Assembly (NCBI RefSeq): GCF_030056705.1
Contig: NZ_JASHIC010000007.1
Span: 124,001 to 188,000 of the forward strand
Length of the DNA stretch: 64,000 nt
Origin: Flectobacillus longus
GTDB lineage: Bacteria > Bacteroidota > Bacteroidia > Cytophagales > Spirosomataceae
Reading direction: 5' to 3'
This document shows positions 49,806 to 59,169 of this stretch, in pieces (the stretch's first letter is position 1; each line of letters opens with the position of its first letter). Below the pieces are notes generated by a model. That model saw nothing but the letters and a program-made list of their open reading frames with translations, was not told where the DNA came from and did no database searches. The translations under genes and the position numbers were made by a program.

Positions 49806-51911
49806 TTATTTTAACTTTCTTAAATAGTAATCTTCTCCTTTAGTAATCATATTCTTCATAGTTGTATCTGTTCCTAATCGAATATCCCCAGGCTGAGGTT
49901 TAATTACCTTTTTGGCAAAGAATAAATATTGAGCTTCCTTCGGAATTGGTTGAACACCTTTTTCGAAAGGATTTATGGCAATCAAAGTTCGGGTCAGGTT
50001 TTTGCCCCATAGCGGATACTCAAAGTCATCGTTGATAGTAGCCAGCGCAACGGTGGCATCTTGAGGTACCAACTCATCAAACTTATGATACGCAGGTGTT
50101 ATGTCAGGACGAGCCCATGTTTGAAGGTCAATTCTATCAGTATCAAAAGCAGAAGGACGCCCCAAGGCTGCAATTGGCAAGCAGCGTTCATTCAAATACA
50201 CAACCAAAATGGCTGAAGCTGATGCCACTAATACAACAATTGCTGTATAGAATTTCAATAGTATAAACGACCCACTTTGTAACCTCCATTTATTGCCTTC
50301 ATGAAATAACAATGTCACCAATGGAACTGCATACACGGCAGTACTAATCATATAACGACCTTTCCAAGCGTCGTAAGGTGCCGTAAAACTCAATGCTGCG
50401 AAATGCAAACAAAAGGCAACTGCCAATACGTAAAACGCAATTCCTCTACGAATCAAACCAATCAACACCAATACTACCAGCGGTAAAACAATGGCAAAGC
50501 CAAATATTCCCCAGTGAGGGTTTGCATTAAAAAACTCAAACCTTACATTATACGAAAAAGGGTTAATGGTAAAGTCCGTTTCTTCTTCGAGGCGAAGATG
50601 AAGCTTTTTCTCAACTTTCTCGATAGGTTTTCTTATTAATTGATTGACCGTTTCAAATTGTTCAACATTTCTCAATCCATCCAAATTCACCATATCAATC
50701 GAATATCTCACAACATTACGAGAGCCTTGTTTGATAAGGTTTTTCAATGTTCCTGCGCGTTCCACAGATTGGTGTTTTAATGCAGTAGGTGGTCCAATCG
50801 GGTGACCAAACAATTGGATATTTCTCAAATAACCTGTTGGTAAAGTAAACAGTACAATCCCAACGGTTAAGCCAACAACTAAGTGAGTCAATCTACCAAA
50901 GGTTCTTGACCAGAAATGTTGATAAGAGTCACCGAATTTATCAATAAATTTCGCTCTTAAATCTTCGCCAAAAACTGTATAAATAATAATCAAAAACAGC
51001 GGAGGGAAAGAAAAAACGAAAGTAATCTTATGTCCTAAAGCTATTCCGAAAGTCAATCCTGCAAGATATAAATAGCGTCTCCAATGTTTTTCTCTGTAAG
51101 TAAAAAGAAAATACACCAAACAAGCCAAATATGAACCTAACACAATATCTGTTTCGGTTGAAATTGATTGCATCATTACATCTGGCAACAACCACATTAC
51201 CAAAGCGGCAAAAACGCTCGCCGTAAAGTTTTTGGTTAATCTTTCGGCAATTCCAAATACGCCAAAACCAATAATGATATAGGCTGTATGATGAATTACT
51301 TTGAACCAATTTTCGATACGACCACTCATAAGGTAATTGTAGATTTGAATCGTACAAACACTACGAGGGTAAGTATCAATATTCCAGTTTGTTCCACCAA
51401 AATGAGCCATCGAACCATGACGCATATAGTACATCAATCTGTTCAAGTGCCCAGTCATACTATCCCATTCGTTTGGAACAGTATAAAAAATCAAGAATAG
51501 ATTAGTAATTTCAGTAATAACAAAAGCTCCCAAAAGTAGTCCAAAAGACCATTTTAGCCATAGAGGAAGGTTACCAAACCAGTTCCAAACCAATTGAGTT
51601 CGGCTTCCGATTAGCTCAAAGAAAGTAAATCTCTCACGTTGGTCACGACCAAATAATTTGGTAAATTGAACATAGAATATAAAAGCTGGTACAAAAACCG
51701 ACAAAGCCCAAAAACGGCGATCGTCGATTTTCCCTATTTCAGAAAGCGCAAATCCTGTTAAAATAACACTACCACAAAAGGTAATGTAAGCCGTAAGTAC
51801 AATATCCACCAAAGATTTCATGCAAACCCTAGAGGCTATTCTCAACACAAAGCCTATAAAACTGGCAAACAGGATTGGATAGATAAAATTCATGTCAATA
51901 ATTTTAGTCAA
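49806..51911 (-). CDS. large polytopic membrane protein, GT39/ArnT-like glycosyltransferase candidate
   Basis: A 701-residue membrane protein with roughly 11-13 transmembrane segments between residues 8 and 570, then a C-terminal soluble domain (about 590-701). The first periplasmic loop has NEWDSMTGHLNRLMYY, with acidic residues in the position used by GT-C glycosyltransferases such as PMT/ArnT. Such enzymes transfer sugars from lipid-linked donors at the periplasmic side. It starts 8 bp after the DegT gene stop. A distinct role such as polymerase or transporter cannot be excluded, because no Wzy or Wzx is otherwise seen. Confidence 0.65.
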   Translation of the reverse strand: MTKIIDMNFIYPILFASFIGFVLRIASRVCMKSLVDIVLTAYITFCGSVILTGFALSEIGKIDDRRFWALSVFVPAFIFYVQFTKLFGRDQRERFTFFELIGSRTQLVWNWFGNLPLWLKWSFGLLLGAFVITEITNLFLIFYTVPNEWDSMTGHLNRLMYYMRHGSMAHFGGTNWNIDTYPRSVCTIQIYNYLMSGRIENWFKVIHHTAYIIIGFGVFGIAERLTKNFTASVFAALVMWLLPDVMMQSISTETDIVLGSYLACLVYFLFTYREKHWRRYLYLAGLTFGIALGHKITFVFSFPPLFLIIIYTVFGEDLRAKFIDKFGDSYQHFWSRTFGRLTHLVVGLTVGIVLFTLPTGYLRNIQLFGHPIGPPTALKHQSVERAGTLKNLIKQGSRNVVRYSIDMVNLDGLRNVEQFETVNQLIRKPIEKVEKKLHLRLEEETDFTINPFSYNVRFEFFNANPHWGIFGFAIVLPLVVLVLIGLIRRGIAFYVLAVAFCLHFAALSFTAPYDAWKGRYMISTAVYAVPLVTLLFHEGNKWRLQSGSFILLKFYTAIVVLVASASAILVVYLNERCLPIAALGRPSAFDTDRIDLQTWARPDITPAYHKFDELVPQDATVALATINDDFEYPLWGKNLTRTLIAINPFEKGVQPIPKEAQYLFFAKKVIKPQPGDIRLGTDTTMKNMITKGEDYYLRKLK

Positions 51912-51919
51912 TAGAAGTA

Positions 51920-52993
51920 TTAGAGATTTTCGTTTACGATACGTGCAATTCTGTACACATCCTCATGCGCCAAATCGTAATATAATGGCAAAGCCAATGC
52001 TCTCAAGGCAAAATCATCGGAAATAGGACAAGTACTTTCTTCAGTTACGAATTTAAGAGTACTTAATGATGGATAAAAGTATCTACGAGGCATAACTTGG
52101 TTTTCAGACAAAGCATCTCTTACTTTTAGTAAAGCAGCTTCAGATTCGAAGAAAACAGGATAATACGCATAATTTTTCACTGTTTTTAACGAAAGCTCTG
52201 GTCTAGTGAGCTTTTCCCAGTTTAGTTCTTCATCGTAAATATCAAAAATTGCCTTACGAGCAGCTATAATTTCTGGTACTTTGGGAAGATTTACCAAGCC
52301 CATAGCAGCATGAAATTCTGAGTTTTTACCATTTATACCTATTGTAAGATAATCATCACCAATATGTCCAAAGCTTCTATATCTATCTAAAAGCCAAGCG
52401 TATTCGTCATTATTGGTAATCACAGCTCCGCCTTCAACGGTATGAAATACTTTCGTAGCATGAAAGCTACAAGTACTAATATCACCAAAAGAAAGAAGTG
52501 ATTTATCATCTACAGATGCTCCAAAAGCATGTGCAGCATCATAAATAAGCTTAATATTATGTTTATCTGCAATTTTTTGTAGTTCATAGACCTCACAAGG
52601 ATTACCATACACGTGAGTAGCCAAAATTGCTTGTGTATTTTCGGTAATAGCAGCTTCAACTTTTTGTGGGTCTATACACAAATCTGAACGAAGAATATCG
52701 GCAAAAACAGGGGTACAGCCTTCCCAAACTACCGAATGAGAAGTTGCACAGTAAGAAAATGGTGTAGTAATAACTTCTTTGGTTACTCCTAATACTTTAA
52801 GTGCCAATTGAATAGCAATCGTACCATTTGATACAAATAAGCAATGCTTTACGCCTAAATAATCCTTAATTTTTTGTTCTAATTCACGTACCAATGGACC
52901 GTTGTTCGTGAGTTGATTTCGCTCCCAAATGCCCTTTAGGTAGGCTTCATATTCCTCATAAGGAGGTAAATATGTTTTAGTTACATTAATCAT
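51920..52993 (-). CDS. DegT/DnrJ/EryC1/StrS family sugar aminotransferase
   Basis: A 357-residue PLP-dependent aminotransferase. SFHATKVFHTVEGG places the Schiff-base Lys at 181, and YDAAHAFG (Asp152) binds the cofactor pyridine nitrogen. The family aminates keto sugars linked to UDP or dTDP. The HATKVFHTVEGG segment resembles VioA-like enzymes that make dTDP-4-amino-4,6-dideoxyglucose, so a Qui4N/Vio4N-like sugar is plausible, but regiochemistry cannot be proven from sequence. It sits directly before the membrane glycosyltransferase-like gene and an acyltransferase that could acylate its product. Confidence 0.88.
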   Translation of the reverse strand: MINVTKTYLPPYEEYEAYLKGIWERNQLTNNGPLVRELEQKIKDYLGVKHCLFVSNGTIAIQLALKVLGVTKEVITTPFSYCATSHSVVWEGCTPVFADILRSDLCIDPQKVEAAITENTQAILATHVYGNPCEVYELQKIADKHNIKLIYDAAHAFGASVDDKSLLSFGDISTCSFHATKVFHTVEGGAVITNNDEYAWLLDRYRSFGHIGDDYLTIGINGKNSEFHAAMGLVNLPKVPEIIAARKAIFDIYDEELNWEKLTRPELSLKTVKNYAYYPVFFESEAALLKVRDALSENQVMPRRYFYPSLSTLKFVTEESTCPISDDFALRALALPLYYDLAHEDVYRIARIVNENL

Positions 52994-53072
52994 TTAGCGT
53001 AATCTGGGTATAAGTTTCAATTTTGAAGTTTCTCTTTTCTAGTAAAAACAGAAAGCTTTATTTAATTTATCA

Positions 53073-54329
53073 TTAAATAGCGTTTTCATATTCCAATTGC
53101 ATAATTGGGAATTCTATTTTTGGACGCACATATCCTGGCCATTTACCATACCAAACTGTTCCTTCACGATAATCTTCAATTTCGAAAATTAATGCTTCTT
53201 CAAAATTATAGATTACAGAGGCTGTATCTTTCACAATCATAAAAGAAAGCGAATATGAGCCATCGTTTAAAAAATCATTCGGAATTTCACACTCTGCCGA
53301 TATAATTCCTTTATCAAATTTAATGGATGGAGTGCCTATATTGAATATACACTCACCTGTCAAGGAGTTTATATGAAGACTGATATTCAGGTTGGCTTGA
53401 TCCATGTAGTTCCAAAACTCAATTTGAATTTTGAACGAAGTTCGAACATCCAAATGGTTTTGATTATCTAAATAATTTGGAACAAGTTTTACACTTTTCA
53501 AACGAACACGATCATTACCTGGGGCTTCACTTTGATTAGTATAAGTAACTTGTAAATCAGTTTTTTGGATTTGACTCAAGTAGTTTGACATAATAAGATT
53601 AGTCTCTCCCATCTGAATCAGTTGACCTTTTTGCATGTACATGGCTTTATTACACAAACCCTGAACTGCTGTTAGGTTATGACTTACAAACAAAATTGTA
53701 CGACCAGAAGTAGAAGCGTCTTTCATTTTGCCAAGACACTTTCGTTGAAAGTCGGCATCACCAACAGCTAACACCTCATCAACAATCATAATTTCAGGCT
53801 CCAAGTGAGCCGAAATAGCAAAACCTAAACGCACATACATCCCTGACGAATATCGTTTTACAGGAGTATCTAGAAACTTTTCTACTCCAGCAAAATCTAC
53901 AATAGCATCAAAATGTTTTTTGATTTCGTCACGCTTCATACCAAGAATGGCACCATTCAAAAAGATATTTTCGCGACCCGATAATTCAGGATGAAAGCCT
54001 GTACCAACTTCTAATAAGCTAGCAACACGTCCTTTAATTGTAATCTTCCCTTGAGTAGGCTCCGTAATACGGCTCAGCACTTTCAATAAGGTTGATTTTC
54101 CTGCACCGTTTGAGCCAACTACTCCAACTCTGTCTCCTTGTTCTATTTTAAAACTTACATCTTTAAGAGCCCAGAAATCCTCGTGTTCTACTTCGTCATC
54201 CTCACCTTTGGTAAAAATGTTTCGAAACGTATCTGTAATCACCTCACGAAAGGTATTGGACTTTGCATTACCTTTTTTATGATCAATGATATATCTCTTA
54301 CTAACGTTTTGTGCCTCAATAACAGTCAT
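53073..54329 (-). CDS. wzt: polysaccharide ABC transporter ATP-binding protein (Wzt-like)
   Basis: A 418-residue protein. The ABC domain (about 1-245) has Walker A GSNGAGKST at 72-80, signature SSGMY at 161-165 and Walker B MIVDE at 181-185. The C-terminal part (about 265-418) is a beta-sandwich Wzt-type domain that in O9a-type systems recognises the non-reducing end cap of the glycan before export. An insertion of charged residues lies at about 17-52. With the permease 14 bp upstream it forms the inner-membrane exporter for the glycan. The C-terminal domain suggests end-cap recognition, perhaps of a methylated or acylated sugar. Confidence 0.92.
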   Translation of the reverse strand: MTVIEAQNVSKRYIIDHKKGNAKSNTFREVITDTFRNIFTKGEDDEVEHEDFWALKDVSFKIEQGDRVGVVGSNGAGKSTLLKVLSRITEPTQGKITIKGRVASLLEVGTGFHPELSGRENIFLNGAILGMKRDEIKKHFDAIVDFAGVEKFLDTPVKRYSSGMYVRLGFAISAHLEPEIMIVDEVLAVGDADFQRKCLGKMKDASTSGRTILFVSHNLTAVQGLCNKAMYMQKGQLIQMGETNLIMSNYLSQIQKTDLQVTYTNQSEAPGNDRVRLKSVKLVPNYLDNQNHLDVRTSFKIQIEFWNYMDQANLNISLHINSLTGECIFNIGTPSIKFDKGIISAECEIPNDFLNDGSYSLSFMIVKDTASVIYNFEEALIFEIEDYREGTVWYGKWPGYVRPKIEFPIMQLEYENAI

Positions 54330-54343
54330 TCTACTTCAATATT

Positions 54344-55171
54344 TTAAATGAAATCAACAAACGAGTTTTCTCTTTTTCTAAAGAAAACAATCGCAATAAT
54401 TGTGGTTAGACAAACAAAAAGGATTGTTGGCAAAAAGCTATTCCATGTAAAATATGGATAGTTTGGAATTAAACACCAACGGAAACCTTCTATAATACTT
54501 GCTAATGGATTTAACCAAGTATAAAAAGGATACCAAGATAGATCTTTAATAGATGACGTAGAGTATGCAACTGGGCAAATAAAAAATCCATACTGAACAA
54601 TCAATGGAACAATTTGCTGGAAATCACGATATTGAACATTAAGTGATGCAAAAATAATCCCTAAACTTAATGCTGCCATAAATGCAAAAAACAAAAATAC
54701 AGGAACAAAAAGTATATGATAGTCTATTGAAATCCCGCTATAAATCAAAAATGGAACCAGTACAATAAAGCCTACAAGAAAATCCAATAAGGGTACTGCT
54801 ATAGAGCTTAAAGGCATCAATAAACGAGGAAAATAGACCTTAGAAACCAGATTGGCATTGCCCGTTATACTGTTACTTACTTGTTGAAAAGCAGCAGCAA
54901 AAAAGTTCCAAAAAATTACTCCTGTAAATACTATAATCTTAAAATCGATACCAGATGTATCTGATATTTTGGCTACCTTATGAAACGCAAAAACAAAAAC
55001 TAATACTGTCATAACTGGTCTTACAATAGCCCACGCTACTCCAATCATGGTTTGTTTATAACGAACAGTTATATCTCGAACTGCTAAAATCCATAGCAAC
55101 TCTCTAAATCTAATAATGTCAGCCCAATAATGCTTTTCAGACCTTCCTGCCTCAATGACTGTTTCTTGCAT
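54344..55171 (-). CDS. wzm: polysaccharide ABC transporter permease (Wzm-like)
   Basis: A 275-residue ABC-2 type permease with about six transmembrane segments, typical of Wzm/KpsM/TagG exporters (RELLWILAVRDITVRYKQT at the N-terminal cytosolic helix, then ALSLGIIFASLNVQYRDF, the family's LNVxYRD signature). It forms the channel through which lipid-linked glycan is moved across the inner membrane using Wzt. It is followed immediately by wzt and preceded by the wzz-like gene by 11 bp, so all are one transcript. Confidence 0.92.
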   Translation of the reverse strand: MQETVIEAGRSEKHYWADIIRFRELLWILAVRDITVRYKQTMIGVAWAIVRPVMTVLVFVFAFHKVAKISDTSGIDFKIIVFTGVIFWNFFAAAFQQVSNSITGNANLVSKVYFPRLLMPLSSIAVPLLDFLVGFIVLVPFLIYSGISIDYHILFVPVFLFFAFMAALSLGIIFASLNVQYRDFQQIVPLIVQYGFFICPVAYSTSSIKDLSWYPFYTWLNPLASIIEGFRWCLIPNYPYFTWNSFLPTILFVCLTTIIAIVFFRKRENSFVDFI

Positions 55172-55182
55172 TGTATAACTAT

Positions 55183-56265
55183 TTATTTTTTCTTATCCTT
55201 TAATTTTTGAATTACATCACGTCCAGCAACAAATAATAACGCCAGTACCAAACCGATCGTACCTCCAAGTTTAATACCTTTCCCTTTCAGTGTAATATCG
55301 GCACCAATAGGTAATTCTGAATCATCTATTCTTGTAAATAAAGGGGATTCTTTTACCATTGAAAATCTTAAGTTATCAAGATTTCTTACTGCCTCTTGAT
55401 ACATACTTTGAAGCTGAGTAGAATTAGTATTTAGTCTTTGCTGTTCGATCAACCCTTGTTGCATAATTACTTGTTGATTTTGGTCAACAACCTGTGCATA
55501 TCTTCTTTGAGTACCATACAACTGACTCTTCAACGAATCTACTCGTCGTTCCATTATACCGAGCAACTCTCTTGTTTTCTTGGTTTTTGTCTCAATATAA
55601 AAATCAGTTATTGTATTCAAAAACAAGTTTGTCCAAACATGAGATAATGTATCATTACGAGTCGTTGCTGCTAAAGTCATCAATGATGATTTTTTATTCT
55701 CATTTGCAATCGACGTCAGAGGCTCCAAAAATGATTGAAGCATTCTTACCTTTGAGCGTTCAAGTGGAGTCAATTTTTCATAATTTGAATGTTTGAATTT
55801 GAAAGTTTTCATTTCTTCATCACCTTCCCATTCATCCTCCAAACCACCACTTTTTTCAATTAAGAAGTTTCCAAAAATTACTTTTTTACCATTTATATTT
55901 ACTGGAGCCAAAATAGCTCGATTATAAATATTTTTTGTTTTAAGTAATTCCAAGAAATTTTCGCCGCTAAACAACCCGTTACTTGTAGCACCACCTCCAC
56001 CAAGGCCAAAAGCACTTGCTAAATCGGATAATCCTGCACCTCCTGCTGAGCTGCCATTATCCATATTGAAAACAATTTTTGAGGTATAGGTCTTAGGTTT
56101 TTTGGTAACAATGTCTACCAAATATCCTATAAGTACACCAAATATTGTCAATGCTACTATTAACTTCCAATTTGCAACGACTAAGTCTTTAAATGCAATG
56201 ACTTTTTTTACTATATCTTCAAAAGAAAATTGATCTTCTGGTAATGTATTTTGAGTCTGAGACAT
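55183..56265 (-). CDS. Wzz/chain-length-determinant-like protein
   Basis: A 360-residue protein with transmembrane segments near the N-terminus (about 34-52) and C-terminus (about 330-350) and a periplasmic coiled-coil rich middle (about 230-310), the layout of polysaccharide co-polymerases. An insert rich in Gly, Ser and Ala (about 78-105, GLSDLASAFGLGGGG) occurs in many Bacteroidota homologues. No tyrosine kinase domain is attached. It is expected to control glycan chain length or assist export together with the SLBB protein encoded just upstream. Confidence 0.87.
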   Translation of the reverse strand: MSQTQNTLPEDQFSFEDIVKKVIAFKDLVVANWKLIVALTIFGVLIGYLVDIVTKKPKTYTSKIVFNMDNGSSAGGAGLSDLASAFGLGGGGATSNGLFSGENFLELLKTKNIYNRAILAPVNINGKKVIFGNFLIEKSGGLEDEWEGDEEMKTFKFKHSNYEKLTPLERSKVRMLQSFLEPLTSIANENKKSSLMTLAATTRNDTLSHVWTNLFLNTITDFYIETKTKKTRELLGIMERRVDSLKSQLYGTQRRYAQVVDQNQQVIMQQGLIEQQRLNTNSTQLQSMYQEAVRNLDNLRFSMVKESPLFTRIDDSELPIGADITLKGKGIKLGGTIGLVLALLFVAGRDVIQKLKDKKK

Positions 56266-56296
56266 GAGTCTAAATTAATAAATGCTATATTTTATA

Positions 56297-58768
56297 TTAT
56301 TGAATTGCACGCATTAAGGCGATAATCGTACCGATACCTGTAAGTGATGCGGTAATTGTTGAAATAATACCAAGAACTTGCTGTGATGCCATTTGTTTTT
56401 GGTTAATTCGAGGCACAACAATTTCTGACCCTGGATTAATCTTTGGATAGACATTCACCAAGCCCAATAATTTACGAGTACGATCTACAGAACCATTTGC
56501 ATAAATAACATAGGAACGTTTACGTGATGAAAGTGATGTAAATCCTCCTGATTCTGAGATATAATGCTTGAATGAAGCCCCTTCAATGAATCTAGTTGAA
56601 GTCGGATATAATACTTCGCCTTGCATTCTTACTGTTTGAGGTTCTTTGGGTATGCGAAGGATATCACCATCTTGAAGTAACATATTAGATTTAGAATTTT
56701 CATTTTCTAATACGTCCACTAAATCAATACCTATTGATTCTTCGTATACCTGTTTGATTGGTTCTACCTTAACTGATGTTTCTGTATTATTATCACTCAA
56801 ATCCTGAATTTGTCTTGCTTTACGCTCAACCTCTTGGTCTGTCAGTTTCACCCTTCTAATCAAAGTTGCTCCTGCCGGATACGCTTGTGCGTTCAATCCT
56901 CCAGCACGCTTAATTACATCAAGTAATTTTTCGTCTTTTCTTTCCAAGGCATAGACGCCAGGAAAAATAACCTGCCCGTCTATTGATACAAACTGTTGAC
57001 GTTCATAATTTGGTGATGAACGAACAAACACTTCATCAAAAGGCTCCAAAATAAACTTAGAAGCCGATGGACTCATAGACAAGTCAGGATTAATCGAAAA
57101 TTGGAATTTCTCACCAATTGTAGGTGTAATTTTAGACGGATCATCTTGTCCAATATTTTTCTTTCTACGAATAACCTCGATTCTACCTGTTGCTGCTGAT
57201 TCTTTCAAGCCTCCTGCTTTTACAACCAAATCTTCCACAGTCATATTTTTAACATAAGGATATGTTCCTATTGAAGGGGTTTCGCCGCTTCCATTTGGTA
57301 ATATTCCTAGAGCAGTTGATCCAGTTGGTGTTTTTTCTGCAAAACCTTCCATTGAAGTCAACTTGATTTCACCTTGAATACGTACAGTGTAGTTCTCCAT
57401 CATATCCAAGCTAGAATAAACACTAATTTCATCCTCTCTTTTCAAAGGAAAATCTGGAGCTACTCCAGAAAGAATTTCTTTGTAGTTTATAGCAATATTT
57501 TCCTTAGTTAAATCGCTCTTGAGTCTAACAACCAAAATTCTATCTAAAAAAGCATCTTCCTTAAATCCATCAGCACGTTTGATGAGTTTTACAAGAGTTG
57601 AATTATCACTTAAAGAATAACGTCCCGGACGAAAAACAGCCCCTTTTAGATTGATTGCATTTTCGTATCTATCTAATAGAATCTGGTCTACAGCGACAAA
57701 ATCTCCTGATTTCGGAAAAAATGAAGACAGCAAATCTCCACTTAAGTCTACTAACTTTCTTTCCTTATCAGTATATCTAGTAACTTTCAAAACACCTCTA
57801 TATGCTTCAGGCAAAAATCCTCCAGCATAATCATTAATAATCATATCTAGGTTTTCATTAGGCAAAATCTCAAACATCGCAGGTTTTTTAACTTTTCCTG
57901 CAATTTCTATTCTAGCTTTATATGGTGTAACCTGAATAATATCTTGATCTTGTAATGCAATATCTTGACGTAAATTTCCAGTTGTCAATAAATCATACAA
58001 ATCCACACGAGCCACAAGTTTTTTACCTCTTATAACTTTAATTTCACGAAATGTACCATTTTCGTTGGGACCTCCCGCTTGGTACAGCACATTAAATACT
58101 TTTGCCAAGGAAGATACCGCATACGTACCAGGAGCAATGACTTCTCCTATTACAGTTACTCGTATCGTTCTTATATTGCCCAAAGAAATAGTAGCAGTAG
58201 TATTTGCAGGAACACCTCCACTTGCCTTTAAACCAACATATATTTGAGACAATCTACTAACAATTCGTTTTTTTGCTTCTTCGATGGTCAAGCCACTAAC
58301 AAAAATATTACCTACACGATCAACCTTAATGTTTCCATCAGGTGAAATCGGTAATGTCAGATGGCTCTCTGAATACCCATTAATATCAATTATTATTTCA
58401 TCGTCAGGACCCAAAATATAATTTTTGGGAGTCGCCATTCGAGCATAAGAATCAAATGTTATTTTTGAATTATTGAAAATCGAATACCCAAAGATTTTCT
58501 TTCTTAAATTGACAGTATTGGAGTCTGCCTCATTTAAAGCCAATTCTTTCTTTTTTCTTAAAGAATCTATTTCATTTTTCTCAGCAGCTATCTCTGTGAC
58601 CTTTCTTGATCCAGAGTTTTTAGTACCTGTAGCTGTAGCAGTGGTTGGACGACCAATGGATGTAGGAAGTGAAATGTTTGTAGGTATGCCAGGTATTTGT
58701 GCAAAAGAATTCAAACTCCATAAAGCAACCAATAATAAAGATATAGAGCGTAAGTTAACCGCAGACAT
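56297..58768 (-). CDS. polysaccharide export protein with poly-export and SLBB domains (Wza-like)
   Basis: A protein of about 823 residues, much longer than Wza. A signal peptide (SAVNLRSISLLLVALWSLNS, ending FAQ) is followed by a poly-export domain (LGPDDEIIIDINGYSESHLT at about 120-140) and several SLBB-type repeats (for example VDRVGNIFVSGLTIEEAKKR, FDLKGAVFRPGRYSL-like units, VSIDGQVIFPGVYALER). A C-terminal hydrophobic segment (VLGIISTITASLTGIGTII) forms an anchor. This extended type forms the outer-membrane or trans-envelope channel for exopolysaccharide in Bacteroidota. The frame starts at 58831, but the ATG at 58766-58768 gives the better signal peptide. Confidence 0.88.
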   Translation of the reverse strand: MSAVNLRSISLLLVALWSLNSFAQIPGIPTNISLPTSIGRPTTATATGTKNSGSRKVTEIAAEKNEIDSLRKKKELALNEADSNTVNLRKKIFGYSIFNNSKITFDSYARMATPKNYILGPDDEIIIDINGYSESHLTLPISPDGNIKVDRVGNIFVSGLTIEEAKKRIVSRLSQIYVGLKASGGVPANTTATISLGNIRTIRVTVIGEVIAPGTYAVSSLAKVFNVLYQAGGPNENGTFREIKVIRGKKLVARVDLYDLLTTGNLRQDIALQDQDIIQVTPYKARIEIAGKVKKPAMFEILPNENLDMIINDYAGGFLPEAYRGVLKVTRYTDKERKLVDLSGDLLSSFFPKSGDFVAVDQILLDRYENAINLKGAVFRPGRYSLSDNSTLVKLIKRADGFKEDAFLDRILVVRLKSDLTKENIAINYKEILSGVAPDFPLKREDEISVYSSLDMMENYTVRIQGEIKLTSMEGFAEKTPTGSTALGILPNGSGETPSIGTYPYVKNMTVEDLVVKAGGLKESAATGRIEVIRRKKNIGQDDPSKITPTIGEKFQFSINPDLSMSPSASKFILEPFDEVFVRSSPNYERQQFVSIDGQVIFPGVYALERKDEKLLDVIKRAGGLNAQAYPAGATLIRRVKLTDQEVERKARQIQDLSDNNTETSVKVEPIKQVYEESIGIDLVDVLENENSKSNMLLQDGDILRIPKEPQTVRMQGEVLYPTSTRFIEGASFKHYISESGGFTSLSSRKRSYVIYANGSVDRTRKLLGLVNVYPKINPGSEIVVPRINQKQMASQQVLGIISTITASLTGIGTIIALMRAIQ

Positions 58769-58873
58769 GAATGAATGACGAGATTTTATAGCCTTCAAAA
58801 CAAGATTGCTTGTGTTTTTGTGTTGTAACATGTTTTTTAATTTTGTCCTTGGGTTGATTTAAGAAGGTTTTTC

Positions 58874-58881
58874 CAAAAATA
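58874..58881 (-). promoter_or_regulatory. putative -7 element of the glycan locus
   Basis: TATTTTTG on the minus strand, 43 bp before the first ATG (58831) and 106 bp before the preferred one. No -33 element at standard spacing. Confidence 0.4.
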
Positions 58882-59036
58882 GTCCAAAAAACGGTACTTT
58901 TATTATTAAGATAAGTTTGAATTAAATCACAAAGTAAATGAACTTTTGGCTAAATCTCGACAATCTTAAGCAGATTAATTAGGGAGTGGACAATTAAATT
59001 AATATAGGCTTACGATTTTTAATGCTTTTTTGTAGA

Positions 59037-59070
59037 TTTGCTAACTTCTTAATCCAAAACTATATTTTTG
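59037..59070 (+). promoter_or_regulatory. probable promoter of parE
   Basis: TTTG (59037-59040) and TATTTTTG (59063-59070) are separated by 22 bases, close to the Bacteroidota consensus. The leader would be about 95 nt. Confidence 0.5.
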
Positions 59071-59169
59071 AGTCAACACACTTAAAATGCAAATCAAAAA
59101 TATAGCCAATAAGTAATTTTAGTAACTTGTTTTGATGAAACATCAATAAACCATTCTTTCTCTAGCAGT

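Larger units (their letters stand above)
58832..59169. other. divergent intergenic region with promoters for glycan locus and parE
   Basis: No gene. On the minus strand TATTTTTG at 58874-58881 fits the -7 consensus for the glycan locus. On the plus strand the parE promoter at 59037-59070 is visible. The rest is AT-rich. Confidence 0.5.

Noticed and set aside
44313-58831. Recently acquired genomic island
   Set aside because: No integrase, flanking direct repeats or marked base-composition change is visible by eye; the tRNA-Leu gene is 9 kb away and shows no duplicated 3' end in the window.
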